The notes below the pieces were generated by a model. The model worked only from the letters and a program-made list of their open reading frames with translations. It was not told where the DNA came from and made no database searches. From Pseudomonas abietaniphila (lineage in GTDB: Bacteria > Pseudomonadota > Gammaproteobacteria > Pseudomonadales > Pseudomonadaceae): a stretch of DNA of 64,000 nt. Made by a program: the position numbers and the translations under genes. Numbering within the stretch: position 1 is the stretch's first letter; every line of letters starts with the position of its first letter. The stretch covers positions 186,001 to 250,000 of the forward strand of contig NZ_FNCO01000006.1 in NCBI RefSeq assembly GCF_900100795.1, written 5' to 3'. This document shows, one piece after another, positions 1-8,888 of the stretch.

Positions 1-2316
1 GTCAACACCGCGCTGGTGATGACCGCGCGTACCCTCGTGGAACGTGAGCCGAACTACTCGTTCGTGACCGCGCGCCTGCTGATGGACACCCTGCGTGCCG
101 AAGGCCTGGGCTTCCTGAACGTTGCCGAAAGCGCCACTCACCACGAAATGGCCGACCTGTACGCCAAGGCACTGCCGGCCTACGTCGCCAAAGGTATCGA
201 GTTCGAACTGCTGAACCCTGTGCTGGCCGAATTCGACCTGGAAAAACTGGGCAAGGCGATCAACCACGAGCGCGACCAGCAATTCACCTACCTGGGCCTG
301 CAGACCCTGTACGACCGTTACTTCATCCACAAGGATGGCGTGCGTTTCGAACTGCCGCAGATCTTCTTCATGCGTGTGGCCATGGGCCTGGCAATCGAAG
401 AGAAAGCCCGTGAAGACCGCGCCATCGAGTTCTACAACCTGTTGTCGTCCTTCGACTACATGGCCTCGACCCCGACACTGTTCAACGCCGGCACCCTGCG
501 TCCACAGCTGTCGAGCTGCTACCTGACCACCGTTCCGGATGACCTGTCGGGCATTTACCACGCCATCCACGACAACGCCATGCTGTCCAAATTCGCAGGC
601 GGTCTGGGCAACGACTGGACACCGGTTCGCGCGCTGGGCTCGTACATCAAGGGCACCAACGGCAAATCGCAGGGCGTTGTGCCGTTCCTGAAAGTGGTCA
701 ACGACACCGCTGTGGCAGTGAACCAGGGCGGCAAGCGCAAAGGCGCTGTCTGTGCCTACCTGGAAACCTGGCACATGGACATCGAAGAGTTCATCGAGCT
801 GCGCAAGAACACCGGTGATGACCGTCGTCGTACCCACGACATGAACACCGCCAACTGGATCCCTGACCTGTTCATGAAGCGTGTCTTCGACGACGGCAAA
901 TGGACCCTGTTCTCGCCGTCCGAAGTGCCTGATCTGCACGACCTGACCGGTAAAGCCTTCGAAGAGCGCTACGAGTACTACGAAGCGCTGACCGAGTACC
1001 CAGGCAAGGTCAAGCTGTTCAAGACCATCCAGGCCAAAGACCTGTGGCGCAAGATGCTGTCCATGCTGTTTGAAACCGGCCACCCATGGCTGACCTTCAA
1101 AGACCCGTGCAACCTGCGTTCGCCGCAGCAGCACGTGGGCGTGGTTCACAGCTCGAACCTGTGCACCGAGATCACCTTGAACACCAACAAGGACGAGATC
1201 GCGGTCTGCAACCTGGGCTCGATCAACCTGCCGAACCACATCGTCAACGGCAAGCTGGACACCGACAAGCTCAAGCGCACCATCGACGTAGCCGTTCGCA
1301 TGCTCGATAACGTCATCGACATCAACTACTACTCCGTGCCGCAAGCCAAGAACTCCAACTTCCGTCACCGTCCGGTCGGTCTGGGCATCATGGGCTTCCA
1401 GGACGCGCTGTACCTGCAGCACATCGCCTACGGTTCCGACGCGGCGGTGGAATTCGCCGACCGCTCGATGGAAGCCGTCAGCTACTACGCGATCCAGGCT
1501 TCCTGCGATCTGGCGGACGAGCGCGGTGCCTACGAGACGTTCCAGGGTTCGCTGTGGTCCAAAGGCATTCTGCCGTTGGATTCGCAACAGATCCTGATCG
1601 AAGCCCGTGGCCAGAAGTACATCGACGTCGACCTGGAAGAGACCCTGGACTGGGCGCCTGTGCGTGCTCGCGTTCAGAAAGGCATTCGTAACTCGAACAT
1701 CATGGCCATCGCACCGACCGCGACCATCGCCAACATCACCGGCGTGTCGCAGTCGATCGAACCGACCTACCAGAACCTGTACGTGAAATCGAACCTCTCG
1801 GGCGAATTCACCGTGATCAACCCGTACCTGGTTCGCGACCTCAAGGCACGCGATCTGTGGGACTCGGTCATGATCAACGACCTGAAGTACTACGACGGTT
1901 CGGTACAACAGATCGAGCGCATCCCGCAGGAACTCAAAGACCTGTACGCCACTGCGTTCGAAGTGGACACCAAGTGGATCGTTGACGCCGCCAGCCGTCG
2001 TCAGAAGTGGATCGACCAGGCTCAGTCCCTGAACCTGTACATCGCAGGCGCTTCGGGCAAGAAACTGGACGTGACCTACCGCATGGCCTGGTACCGTGGT
2101 CTGAAAACCACCTACTACCTCCGTGCCCTGGCCGCGACCAGCACCGAGAAGTCGACCATCAACACCGGCAAGCTCAACGCCGTTTCCAGCGGCGGCCACG
2201 GCCCGGACGACTCGGCGATCACCGCCCCGCGTCCAGCCGAAGCAGCGCCAGCCGGTCCAGCGCCAGTGCCTAAAGCCTGCGCGATCGACGAGCCGGACTG
2301 CGAAGCCTGCCAGTAA
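1..2316 (+). CDS. nrdA: ribonucleoside-diphosphate reductase class Ia, alpha subunit (5' partial)
   Basis: Large subunit of aerobic ribonucleotide reductase, which makes dNDPs from NDPs together with NrdB. The reading frame is open from base 1, so the N-terminal part (including any ATP cone) lies outside the window; 771 residues remain. Visible family motifs are the SSCYL active-site cysteine segment, the NLCTEI loop with catalytic Cys and Glu, the CNLGSINL segment, and the [11 protein letters not shown] phosphate-binding stretch. The C-terminal tail ends in [12 protein letters not shown], the flexible redox cysteine tail re-reduced by thioredoxin or glutaredoxin. nrdB follows about 1.8 kb downstream, separated by a toxin-antitoxin remnant, which is looser than the usual adjacency. 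Confidence 0.97.
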   Translation, partial: VNTALVMTARTLVEREPNYSFVTARLLMDTLRAEGLGFLNVAESATHHEMADLYAKALPAYVAKGIEFELLNPVLAEFDLEKLGKAINHERDQQFTYLGLQTLYDRYFIHKDGVRFELPQIFFMRVAMGLAIEEKAREDRAIEFYNLLSSFDYMASTPTLFNAGTLRPQLSSCYLTTVPDDLSGIYHAIHDNAMLSKFAGGLGNDWTPVRALGSYIKGTNGKSQGVVPFLKVVNDTAVAVNQGGKRKGAVCAYLETWHMDIEEFIELRKNTGDDRRRTHDMNTANWIPDLFMKRVFDDGKWTLFSPSEVPDLHDLTGKAFEERYEYYEALTEYPGKVKLFKTIQAKDLWRKMLSMLFETGHPWLTFKDPCNLRSPQQHVGVVHSSNLCTEITLNTNKDEIAVCNLGSINLPNHIVNGKLDTDKLKRTIDVAVRMLDNVIDINYYSVPQAKNSNFRHRPVGLGIMGFQDALYLQHIAYGSDAAVEFADRSMEAVSYYAIQASCDLADERGAYETFQGSLWSKGILPLDSQQILIEARGQKYIDVDLEETLDWAPVRARVQKGIRNSNIMAIAPTATIANITGVSQSIEPTYQNLYVKSNLSGEFTVINPYLVRDLKARDLWDSVMINDLKYYDGSVQQIERIPQELKDLYATAFEVDTKWIVDAASRRQKWIDQAQSLNLYIAGASGKKLDVTYRMAWYRGLKTTYYLRALAATSTEKSTINTGKLNAVSSGGHGPDDSAITAPRPAEAAPAGPAPVPKACAIDEPDCEACQ

Positions 2317-2684
2317 GGCATACGCGCTCCTCTTGCAGGAGCGCGCTTGCCCGCGAAAGGGCCAGTCAATTCACGCAACATTGACGGCCCCAACGCAGCC
2401 CCTTTCGTAGCGGTCCGGCTTGCCGGCGACATCGCCCCCAAGCCGAACCGCTACAAACGGCCCTACACCGCAGACCTGTAGGCGTGAGCGTGCTCACGAA
2501 GAGGCCCGCACAATCACCAAAGATTGCCGCCAAAGCCTCCAGCTGAAGCTCAACCCGCTTCAGTCATAAAGAAACACCGAGGGCCACCCCTCACCTATTC
2601 ATGTGCTTTGCGTGCAATGCCCAGCGACACCATCCCCCGCATCGAATCCGCTACAATTGCCTCATCGCAAAACGAGGCCTGTTT
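2317..2684. repeat. intergenic region with hairpin and REP-like sequence
   Basis: No gene seen. Just after the nrdA stop, gcgctcct (2324-2331) and aggagcgc (2337-2344) form an 8-bp hairpin with a 5-base loop, without a clear T tract. The right arm runs into an AGGAGCGCGCTTGCCCGCGAA unit, a REP-like motif that recurs as facing pairs near 46980-47068 and 63691-63783. A second G+C-rich palindromic segment (about 2405-2456, gtagcggtccggcttgccgg and a partial inverse) follows. The rest carries the upstream region of the antitoxin gene. Confidence 0.55.
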
Positions 2685-2855
2685 ATGCCAACCCCCTCTC
2701 TCGAAGCCAAAAAGGCCTATTGCGCCAAAACGCGCAAATCCAACTACGCTGCCAGCCTGCGCCTGGAAGGTTTCCCCAGCACACCCGCTGATGCTGAACG
2801 GCCCCTCCCCAGTCGAGAAGAACTGTTGAACATCTACAGTGGCAAAAAGGCGTGA
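2685..2855 (+). CDS. YhfG-family antitoxin of Fic
   Basis: Small 56-residue protein of the YhfG/FicA-antitoxin type, which binds its Fic partner and blocks its AMP-transferase activity. It starts with MPTPSLEAKKAYCAKTRKSN and ends in the short ELLNIYSGKKA helix, the pattern expected of this family (established family knowledge; not searched). The start at 2685 is supported by a GAGG ribosome binding site about 8 bases upstream; an in-frame ATG at 2601 is longer but lacks one. The stop TGA overlaps the fic GTG start as GTGA, so translation is coupled. The antitoxin is intact although the fic gene is broken. Confidence 0.8.
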   Translation: MPTPSLEAKKAYCAKTRKSNYAASLRLEGFPSTPADAERPLPSREELLNIYSGKKA

Positions 2856-3408
2856 CGCTCGACAAATACGGCACCGGCCAAGATCCCTATTGCTTTCCCG
2901 ATACAGCGCTCCTGCGTAACCGTTTCGGAATCCATGACGAACAGATCCTGGCTGAAGCTGAACGCGCGCTGTCAGAAGTAGCAGCCGATTCCATCGACTT
3001 TGCACCGCCGCCCTACGATCTCGCCTACCTCCAGCAAATCATCACAGGCTGTTTTCAGACCTGTACGATTGGGCCGGCCAACTGCGCACCGTCGACATTT
3101 CCAAGAATGACACCCACTTCTGCGTCACCGGCCGCATCGAGCCCGAAGCCAACAAACTGTTCAAGATGCTTGCCGACGCCAACGGTTTTCAGGGCATGGA
3201 CCGCGGCAATCTGATCAACGCCAGCGCGGAACTGTTCGGCGACCTGAACGTGGTTCATCCCTTCCGCGAAGGCAACGGCCGTGCACAACGCATCCTGTTC
3301 GAACACATCATCGTCAACGCAGGGTATGAAATCAGTTGGTGGCCGGTAGAGCCCGTCGAATGGATACAGGCCAATATCGACGCCGTGGGGTGTGATTATG
3401 AGGGGTAG
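2852..3408 (+). pseudogene. Fic-family AMP-transferase toxin, frameshifted
   Basis: The 5' part (GTG start at 2852) encodes a Fic N-terminus up to DLAYLQQI, then leaves frame at about 3038-3042 and stops at 3214. The +2-shifted frame continues the protein: adding one base (reading caaatCcatcac) restores LQQIHHRLFSDLYDWAGQLR, typical of Fic domains, and leads to the HPFREGNGRAQR catalytic motif at about 3259-3294 and a stop at 3408. The full product would be about 185 residues. Fic proteins transfer AMP from ATP to target side chains. The catalytic motif itself is intact, so the loss is due to a single missing base: true inactivation, a sequencing error, or less likely recoding. Overlaps the antitoxin gene by 4 bases. 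Confidence 0.85.
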
Positions 3409-3649
3409 TACGGCTGTCTGAGGGGTGTATGGGAAAACGATTGGAGTTGCGGCTTGATGAAGATGTTCGCTTGAAACATCCGAGTGTGAGCACCTTTTGT
3501 CAGGTCGATCTTCATCGAAATGAGGTGCGTGAGAACTCGCGCTTCCATGGACGTCAGGCTTCTTGGGCGTTTTCAGGCTCAAGCAGCATTCATCAGTCGT
3601 AGACCTGCGTCACAAACACCGAAACATGAAGAAATACGCAGTTTCATAA

Positions 3650-3697
3650 ACACCATATCGTGTGTATTCTTACGCCTCAGACCACAACATAGACGAT
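3650..3697. promoter_or_regulatory. candidate NrdR box pair upstream of nrdB
   Basis: ACACCATATCGTGTGT at 3650-3665 matches the NrdR consensus ACACWATATATWGTGT at 13 of 16 positions, with perfect ACAC/GTGT arms. A weaker box at 3682-3697 (CCACAACATAGACGAT, about 10 of 16) starts exactly 32 bases later, the usual spacing of paired NrdR boxes. NrdR is the ATP-cone repressor of ribonucleotide reductase operons. The site is about 430 bases upstream of nrdB, so it would give nrdB its own NrdR-controlled promoter. Confidence 0.5.
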
Positions 3698-3794
3698 TCG
3701 CAATCAGTGAATCCGTAATAGGTCAAGAAGAACTCAGCGCGCTTTCATAATCTTGAGCTGCGGCTGAAAAATGATGGATAGCCGGGTCGCAACA

Positions 3795-3823
3795 CTGACG
3801 TACGGAGCAAATTTCCGTATACT
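3795..3823 (+). promoter_or_regulatory. candidate sigma-70 promoter upstream of nrdB
   Basis: CTGACG (3795-3800), 17-base spacer, TATACT (3818-3823). The -10 hexamer is close to TATAAT and the spacing is optimal. It lies about 270 bases before nrdB and 26 bases before a short open frame at 3850. Confidence 0.4.
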
Positions 3824-3849
3824 CGCGCCCCCCAATCAAGGACAACGCT

Positions 3850-3951
3850 ATGACGACCTGCGCAGCCAAAGCCGACCGGATTTCCATGGTCATCACGCGT
3901 CTGCCGTGTCAGCGTTCTGCTCCTCTCCCGGAAGACGGCCCTCGCGCCTGA
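3850..3951 (+). CDS. possible 33-residue leader peptide or chance frame before nrdB
   Basis: An ATG at 3850 preceded by AAGGACAACGCT (good Shine-Dalgarno AAGGA, 7 bases away) opens a 33-codon frame, MTTCAAKADRISMVI..., ending with TGA at 3951. It lies directly after the candidate promoter at 3795-3823. Nothing in the peptide is recognisable. The combination of promoter, ribosome binding site and frame is suggestive only; it may be noise in a G+C-rich sequence. The remainder of 3409-4094 holds no other gene I can support. Confidence 0.25.
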   Translation: MTTCAAKADRISMVITRLPCQRSAPLPEDGPRA

Positions 3952-4094
3952 CAGCCTGTACCGGACCCCAAACACACAGATTTCCGAGAGCCTTCTCTCG
4001 ACCGCTGCATGCCCCGAATGTGTGGCAACAGCCAAACGACTACTCAAATCCACAGGCCGCTTAAAACCGGTCCTCAAGCAGGAGCCTCATCACC

Positions 4095-5342
4095 ATGCTG
4101 AGCTGGGACGAATTCGACAAAGAAGACGCCGCTGAACCCGCCAAAGGCGCCAACGCAGGCCACGCTTCTGAAGCCGCCATGGACAAACTCGACAGCGCCG
4201 GTGGTGCTGCCGCGCTGGAAGCACGCGCTGCCAACGCCAACGACTCCGCCGCCGTGGCCCGCGCCAAGGCTGCCCTGAACAAACTCGACGTCGCCGAAGG
4301 TCTGGCCGAACTCGAAGGCTCCGCTGCCCGCGTTGCCGTCGACGAAAAGCGCATGATCAACTGCCGCGCCGACCTCAACCAACTCGTACCCTTCAAGTAC
4401 GACTGGGCCTGGCAGAAGTACCTCGACGGCTGCGCAAACCACTGGATGCCGCAAGAAGTCAACATGACCGCCGACATCGCCGTATGGCGTAACCCGGAAG
4501 GCCTGACCGACGACGAACGCCGCATCGTCATGCGCAACCTCGGCTTCTTCTCCACCGCCGACTCCCTGGTTGCCAACAACCTCGCGCTGGCAGTGTATCG
4601 CCTCATCACCAACCCTGAATGCCGCCAGTACATCCTGCGCCAGGCCTTCGAGGAAGCGATCCACACCCACGCCTACCAGTACTGCATCGAATCGCTGGGC
4701 ATGGACGAAGGCGAGATCTTCAACATGTACCACGAGATTCCGTCGGTCGCGAAGAAGGCCGCCTGGGGCCTCAAATACACCCGCGCCATCTCCGACCCGG
4801 AATTCAACACCGGCACCGTCGAGACCGACAAAGAACTGCTGCGCAACCTGATCGCCTACTACTGCGTTCTGGAAGGCATCTTCTTCTACTGCGGCTTCAC
4901 CCAGATCCTCTCCATGGGCCGCCGCAACAAAATGACCGGCGTCGCAGAACAGTTCCAATACATCCTGCGCGACGAGTCCATGCACCTGAACTTCGGCATC
5001 GACGTGATCAACCAGATCAAAATCGAAAACCCGCACCTGTGGGACGCCGAACTGAAGGAAGAAGCCTCGCAGATGATCCTGCAAGGCACCCAGCTCGAGA
5101 TCGAATACGCCCGCGACACCATGCCTCGCGGCGTACTGGGCATGAACGCAGCGATGATGGAGGACTACCTCAAATTCATCGCCAACCGTCGCCTGTCGCA
5201 GATTGGTCTGAAGGAAGAGTACCCAGGGACCACCAACCCGTTCCCTTGGATGAGCGAGATCATGGACTTGAAAAAGGAGAAGAACTTCTTTGAGACGCGA
5301 GTGATTGAGTATCAGACGGGTGGGGCGTTGAGCTGGGATTGA
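4095..5342 (+). CDS. nrdB: ribonucleoside-diphosphate reductase class Ia, beta subunit
   Basis: Small subunit carrying the di-metal centre and tyrosyl radical for the NrdA/NrdB reductase. 415 residues, the length known for Pseudomonas. The ferritin-like core shows the [20 protein letters not shown] ligand segment and the [12 protein letters not shown] second ligand segment. Residues 1 to about 85 form an Ala/Asp-rich extension with two degenerate copies of a KLD-x-A-x-G pattern ahead of the core, which begins near [16 protein letters not shown]. The ATG at 4095 has GGAG ten bases upstream. A strong hairpin terminator follows the stop. Confidence 0.97.
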   Translation: MLSWDEFDKEDAAEPAKGANAGHASEAAMDKLDSAGGAAALEARAANANDSAAVARAKAALNKLDVAEGLAELEGSAARVAVDEKRMINCRADLNQLVPFKYDWAWQKYLDGCANHWMPQEVNMTADIAVWRNPEGLTDDERRIVMRNLGFFSTADSLVANNLALAVYRLITNPECRQYILRQAFEEAIHTHAYQYCIESLGMDEGEIFNMYHEIPSVAKKAAWGLKYTRAISDPEFNTGTVETDKELLRNLIAYYCVLEGIFFYCGFTQILSMGRRNKMTGVAEQFQYILRDESMHLNFGIDVINQIKIENPHLWDAELKEEASQMILQGTQLEIEYARDTMPRGVLGMNAAMMEDYLKFIANRRLSQIGLKEEYPGTTNPFPWMSEIMDLKKEKNFFETRVIEYQTGGALSWD

Positions 5343-5360
5343 TGTATTGAAACGCACCTA

Positions 5361-5388
5361 AAGCCCAGCTTACGCTGGGCTTTTTTTT
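5361..5388 (+). terminator. rho-independent terminator after nrdB
   Basis: AAGCCCAGC (5361-5369), loop ttac, GCTGGGCTT (5374-5382), then an unbroken T tract to 5388. Perfect 9-bp stem; it separates nrdB from the A+T-rich accessory genes. Confidence 0.93.
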
Positions 5389-5505
5389 GCGTGAACAATA
5401 AGAGCCACCGCGAACCAATCAAATTATTTGCATATAAAAAGTCAAAGATGGCAAAATAACATATGTGATGTGATCCAATCTCAAAACTTGTCAAAAGAAG
5501 GATTT

Positions 5506-7677
5506 ATGGCGAAGATAAAACCTAGGGCTCGTATTGTAAGAACTATCGGAGACCAGCTAATCAGTGGCCCAGACGCCGCACTCATTGAGCTTGTAAAAAA
5601 CGCCTATGACGCAGACTCCCAGTCAGTCACAATAAAAATAACTCCACCCGTATCGAATCACCAGCAAGGGGAGATTATCGTTAGCGATCAGGGACATGGT
5701 ATGTCCTATTCAGACCTGCTAGATAAGTGGCTAGAGCCAGCTACGACAGATAAGGTTCATCGCAAGATTAGTCCTACCAAAAATAGAAAAATGCTCGGAG
5801 CCAAGGGTGTAGGCCGATTTGCTACAGCTAGACTCGGAAAAAGGCTTCAACTCTTCAGCACAACTATGTTTGACGGCGCACTTGAATCGTCGCTTATGAT
5901 TGTAGACTGGGAGTGCTTTGAAAAGGTGAAGTATCTTGAGGATGTTGAAATAGACATCAAAAAGATAGCAACAGAGAAGAACACAGGCGTTAGACTAGTT
6001 ATAAATGAACTCAATGACACTTGGACAAAAAGCCGACTAATCAACCTAATAAAAGAACTGAGAAGAATAGCCTCACCTATAAAATCACAAGATGAAAATT
6101 TCAAAATTTATCTTGACCTCTCAGACTTCAAGCCTTCTGAATGTGGTTTCAGCGGTGAAGAACTTCTCGTCAATCCATTTGAAAAAAACACCTTTGACAC
6201 CATACAAGAAATAATACCCCTGACAATCGAAAACCTATTTCACTATTGTGTAGAAGGTAATTTTGACGAAAGTGGAGCGTTCAGAGGCACATTCATAAAT
6301 AAACGTGGAGAGAATATAAAGCACGAGCTCCAGATGCCAGCAACCAAGTTAGATCCCGACGAGGATCCTTGCGGGCGAGTCGAAGTAAGACTTAATATTT
6401 ATGATAGAGAGCCGGATGCTATCCAACAGCTGTTCTCCAACCTTGGATTTGGAGCACTGGGCAGAATGGAGTCTCGCAAGCTTCTCAATGAAAATATAGG
6501 TGTGGGCATTTACCGCGACGGTTTTAGGATCAGGCCTTATGGAGATGCGGAAACTGACTGGCTGGAAATGGAGCGTAAACGCGTACAAGACCCATCACGA
6601 AAGCTCGGCCTGAATCAACTTGCAGGTATAATTTCTATAAGTGATGAGACAGAATCCGGACTAGTAGAGCGAAGTAGCCGCGAAGGCCTAGAACATAATG
6701 GCTCATTTTTAAGACTAAAGCGTCAAATTTCAAATCTTCTAAGTCATGTCGAGGCGCTCAGACAAGACTTTAGAGAAAAAGCCGGATTAAGCAGAAAAAA
6801 ACCAGGCGGGACGATCGATGTCCACAATACATCAGCATTGGAAGAAACGGCGAAAGCAATTTCCGAACTGCCAGATGCCTTTAGAGACAAGGTACAGAAA
6901 GCCTTTATAAAGGAAACAACAGCATTAAAGACAGCCATTGAAGATTTGGAAACCTATCAACAAGCATTGATTTCTCACTCTTCCCTAGGCCTAGTAATCA
7001 CACAAGTTTTACATGATGGCCGTCACTTCCTGTCACATATAACTACCCGCTCGACAGAGTTAGCCAAGGACTCACCGCGCATTCTAGAGAATTCGAAATT
7101 TGGTGACTACATCCGCAAAAACTTGCCAGGAAGCGCTCAAGAAATTCTAAACTCTGCAACCGACCTAGCATCATTATTCAGCGCACTAAACCCAGTATCA
7201 GGGAAAAAGAAAGTTGCAGCCACAAAGCAAAATATCACAGCCACAATACATCGGTGCATCAAGCTCTTTGAAAAAGAATTAGCCACATCCAACATTGCTG
7301 TCGAATTTAGCCCAACCAGAGAAGATATCTTTTTCCTAGGTCATGACGGGGACTTGATGGCAGCAGTCCTAAATCTTATGGACAACGCAATCCATTGGCT
7401 ATCCCTAGCGAACATTGATAACCGGCGGATATCAATACGAATTGAGGAACCGGAACAGTATATACAAATTATAATCTCGAACAACGGCCCTACTATCGAC
7501 GCAAAATATATAGATAAACTTTTCGATGCTGGCTTTACTTTAAAACAGGGTGGATCAGGAATTGGTCTTGCTATAGCAAGAGAAGCGCTCAGGGCAAGCA
7601 AGGCCGATTTAGCATTCGATGACAGCGCAACTGAAACAAGCTTTATTATTGAAATGGTGAACGCCAAAAATGACTAA
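5506..7677 (+). CDS. double GHKL ATPase, histidine-kinase-like
   Basis: 723-residue protein with two GHKL (Hsp90/gyrase/kinase type) ATP-binding modules. The first, residues about 1-250, has the N box IELVKNAYDAD, G1 SDQGHGMS and G2 GAKGVGRFATA, resembling Hsp90/MutL/MORC ATPases. The second, about 600-720, looks like a sensor-kinase catalytic domain: N box LNLMDNAIHWL, a G1 with Asn in place of Asp (SNNGPTI), and G2 GGSGIGLAIA. Between them a helical segment holds VLHDGRHFL (His503, His507), a possible dimerisation/phosphoacceptor helix. No membrane segment. The ATG at 5506 has GAAGGA five bases upstream. It overlaps the receiver-protein gene by 8 bases. The gene is clearly more A+T-rich than its neighbours, suggesting transfer. 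Role in signalling or defence is inference. Confidence 0.8.
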   Translation: MAKIKPRARIVRTIGDQLISGPDAALIELVKNAYDADSQSVTIKITPPVSNHQQGEIIVSDQGHGMSYSDLLDKWLEPATTDKVHRKISPTKNRKMLGAKGVGRFATARLGKRLQLFSTTMFDGALESSLMIVDWECFEKVKYLEDVEIDIKKIATEKNTGVRLVINELNDTWTKSRLINLIKELRRIASPIKSQDENFKIYLDLSDFKPSECGFSGEELLVNPFEKNTFDTIQEIIPLTIENLFHYCVEGNFDESGAFRGTFINKRGENIKHELQMPATKLDPDEDPCGRVEVRLNIYDREPDAIQQLFSNLGFGALGRMESRKLLNENIGVGIYRDGFRIRPYGDAETDWLEMERKRVQDPSRKLGLNQLAGIISISDETESGLVERSSREGLEHNGSFLRLKRQISNLLSHVEALRQDFREKAGLSRKKPGGTIDVHNTSALEETAKAISELPDAFRDKVQKAFIKETTALKTAIEDLETYQQALISHSSLGLVITQVLHDGRHFLSHITTRSTELAKDSPRILENSKFGDYIRKNLPGSAQEILNSATDLASLFSALNPVSGKKKVAATKQNITATIHRCIKLFEKELATSNIAVEFSPTREDIFFLGHDGDLMAAVLNLMDNAIHWLSLANIDNRRISIRIEEPEQYIQIIISNNGPTIDAKYIDKLFDAGFTLKQGGSGIGLAIAREALRASKADLAFDDSATETSFIIEMVNAKND

Positions 7678-8731
7678 AAAAGAAACCCCGTCACTTAACA
7701 TTCTAATAGTCGAAGATGAAGAAAAGCTCCTTGCAGAATGGGCTCGAGTCATCGAGCGCCACAATATGGATATCGAAAACATTGGCTACGAGATAACGTT
7801 CAGCACATCTAGTACTGTAGAAGCCACCCTGAAAACTTTAAAAAACGGTCATTTTGATGCTGTGGTAGTAGACTTGGGCCTGAAGCGTGACAATAATGAA
7901 ATAAATGACGACGGCAACAAAATCGTTGAAACAATATTGAACAATCACCCCATTGGGGTGGTTATTTTTACGGGACAACCCCAACATGCTAACGTAGATT
8001 TTCCCAAAGCCCTGGTCCGAGTCATCGACAAGTCTGCTGGGCTCCCTACAGTAATCGAATGGTTATCTGAGAACAAAAGCCTATTCCTAGGAATTAAAGC
8101 AGCCGAATCAGTCTTTCGAGTTGAAACTGCAAAAGTATTCTTTAGTCAAATATGGAACAGATGGAAGTATTGGACCGAGGGAGCAGAAACATCGGGAACT
8201 GACATTTCAACTTCAGTTGCTCGTCATATTATGGCTCACGTGCATGATTCCCTACTAAGCGCCGACGGGGACTTCGCACATCCTGAAGAAGCATATTTTG
8301 TGCCTCCCCTAAAGTCGCGGCTTGATACAGGAGACATTGTAGAGATAGAAAACGAAAAATGGATTGTGGTCAGCCCAAGATGCGATCTTGCGAACCCTCA
8401 AAAAGTCGACACAATACTATTGGCAAAATGCCAAGATTTCACTTCGGAATGGGAAGCCGCTAACGACAAGGTGAGGAAAAAGCAGATACAGCATGATGGC
8501 TCACCTAAACAGCATTTTCTCTTTCCGCTACGGGATAACTCAGGTCACGCTCACGGACCTTGGATGGTACAATTTCACAACATAAAGAGCACTTCACGTG
8601 ATTATGCCATCGAAAACTACCCTAGATGTCGATTTGCGTCTCTATCTCCCCTATATGTTCCGTCACTTGTAGAGCGCTTCGGCAGCTACTTCAGCCGGAT
8701 CGGAACTCCTGGCTATTCGGCTGCGCAATAA
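7670..8731 (+). CDS. receiver-domain protein with unknown C-terminal domain
   Basis: 353 residues. Residues 8-130 form a CheY-like receiver: acidic pair Asp16/Glu17, phosphoacceptor Asp68 in VVVDLGL, Thr101 in IFTG and Lys121 in VIDKSAG are all present. The C-terminal 200 residues are not a recognised DNA-binding output domain; they contain GDIVEIENEKWIVVSPRCDLANP, a beta-rich stretch with a striking Arg-Cys-Asp. It overlaps the upstream ATPase gene by 8 bases, so the two act as a pair, presumably a phosphorelay with a non-transcriptional output. It is also A+T-rich. The 157 bases to the convergent methyltransferase gene contain only a weak 7-bp stem (8739-8745 with 8761-8767). Confidence 0.8.
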   Translation: MTKKETPSLNILIVEDEEKLLAEWARVIERHNMDIENIGYEITFSTSSTVEATLKTLKNGHFDAVVVDLGLKRDNNEINDDGNKIVETILNNHPIGVVIFTGQPQHANVDFPKALVRVIDKSAGLPTVIEWLSENKSLFLGIKAAESVFRVETAKVFFSQIWNRWKYWTEGAETSGTDISTSVARHIMAHVHDSLLSADGDFAHPEEAYFVPPLKSRLDTGDIVEIENEKWIVVSPRCDLANPQKVDTILLAKCQDFTSEWEAANDKVRKKQIQHDGSPKQHFLFPLRDNSGHAHGPWMVQFHNIKSTSRDYAIENYPRCRFASLSPLYVPSLVERFGSYFSRIGTPGYSAAQ

Positions 8732-8888
8732 TAGAAATGGGGCTGCATTAGTAATATGAACAGCCCCTGTTCAAAATGAGTAAAACGCATATAGATTGTG
8801 AAAATGAGTCGCAGCTAGCCTGCTTGAAATTCCAGAAACACATCCTCTAAATTTTTACCACTACAGCCAACTACAAATACAGGCCTCG

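Noticed and set aside
3745..4077. overlapping frames on both strands (97 and 110 codons) before nrdB
   Set aside because: Neither shows protein-like composition or a ribosome binding site; the two overlap each other and regulatory candidates.
4074..5357. 427-codon frame antisense to nrdB
   Set aside because: Shadow of nrdB; Val/His/Gly-rich without any recognisable protein pattern.
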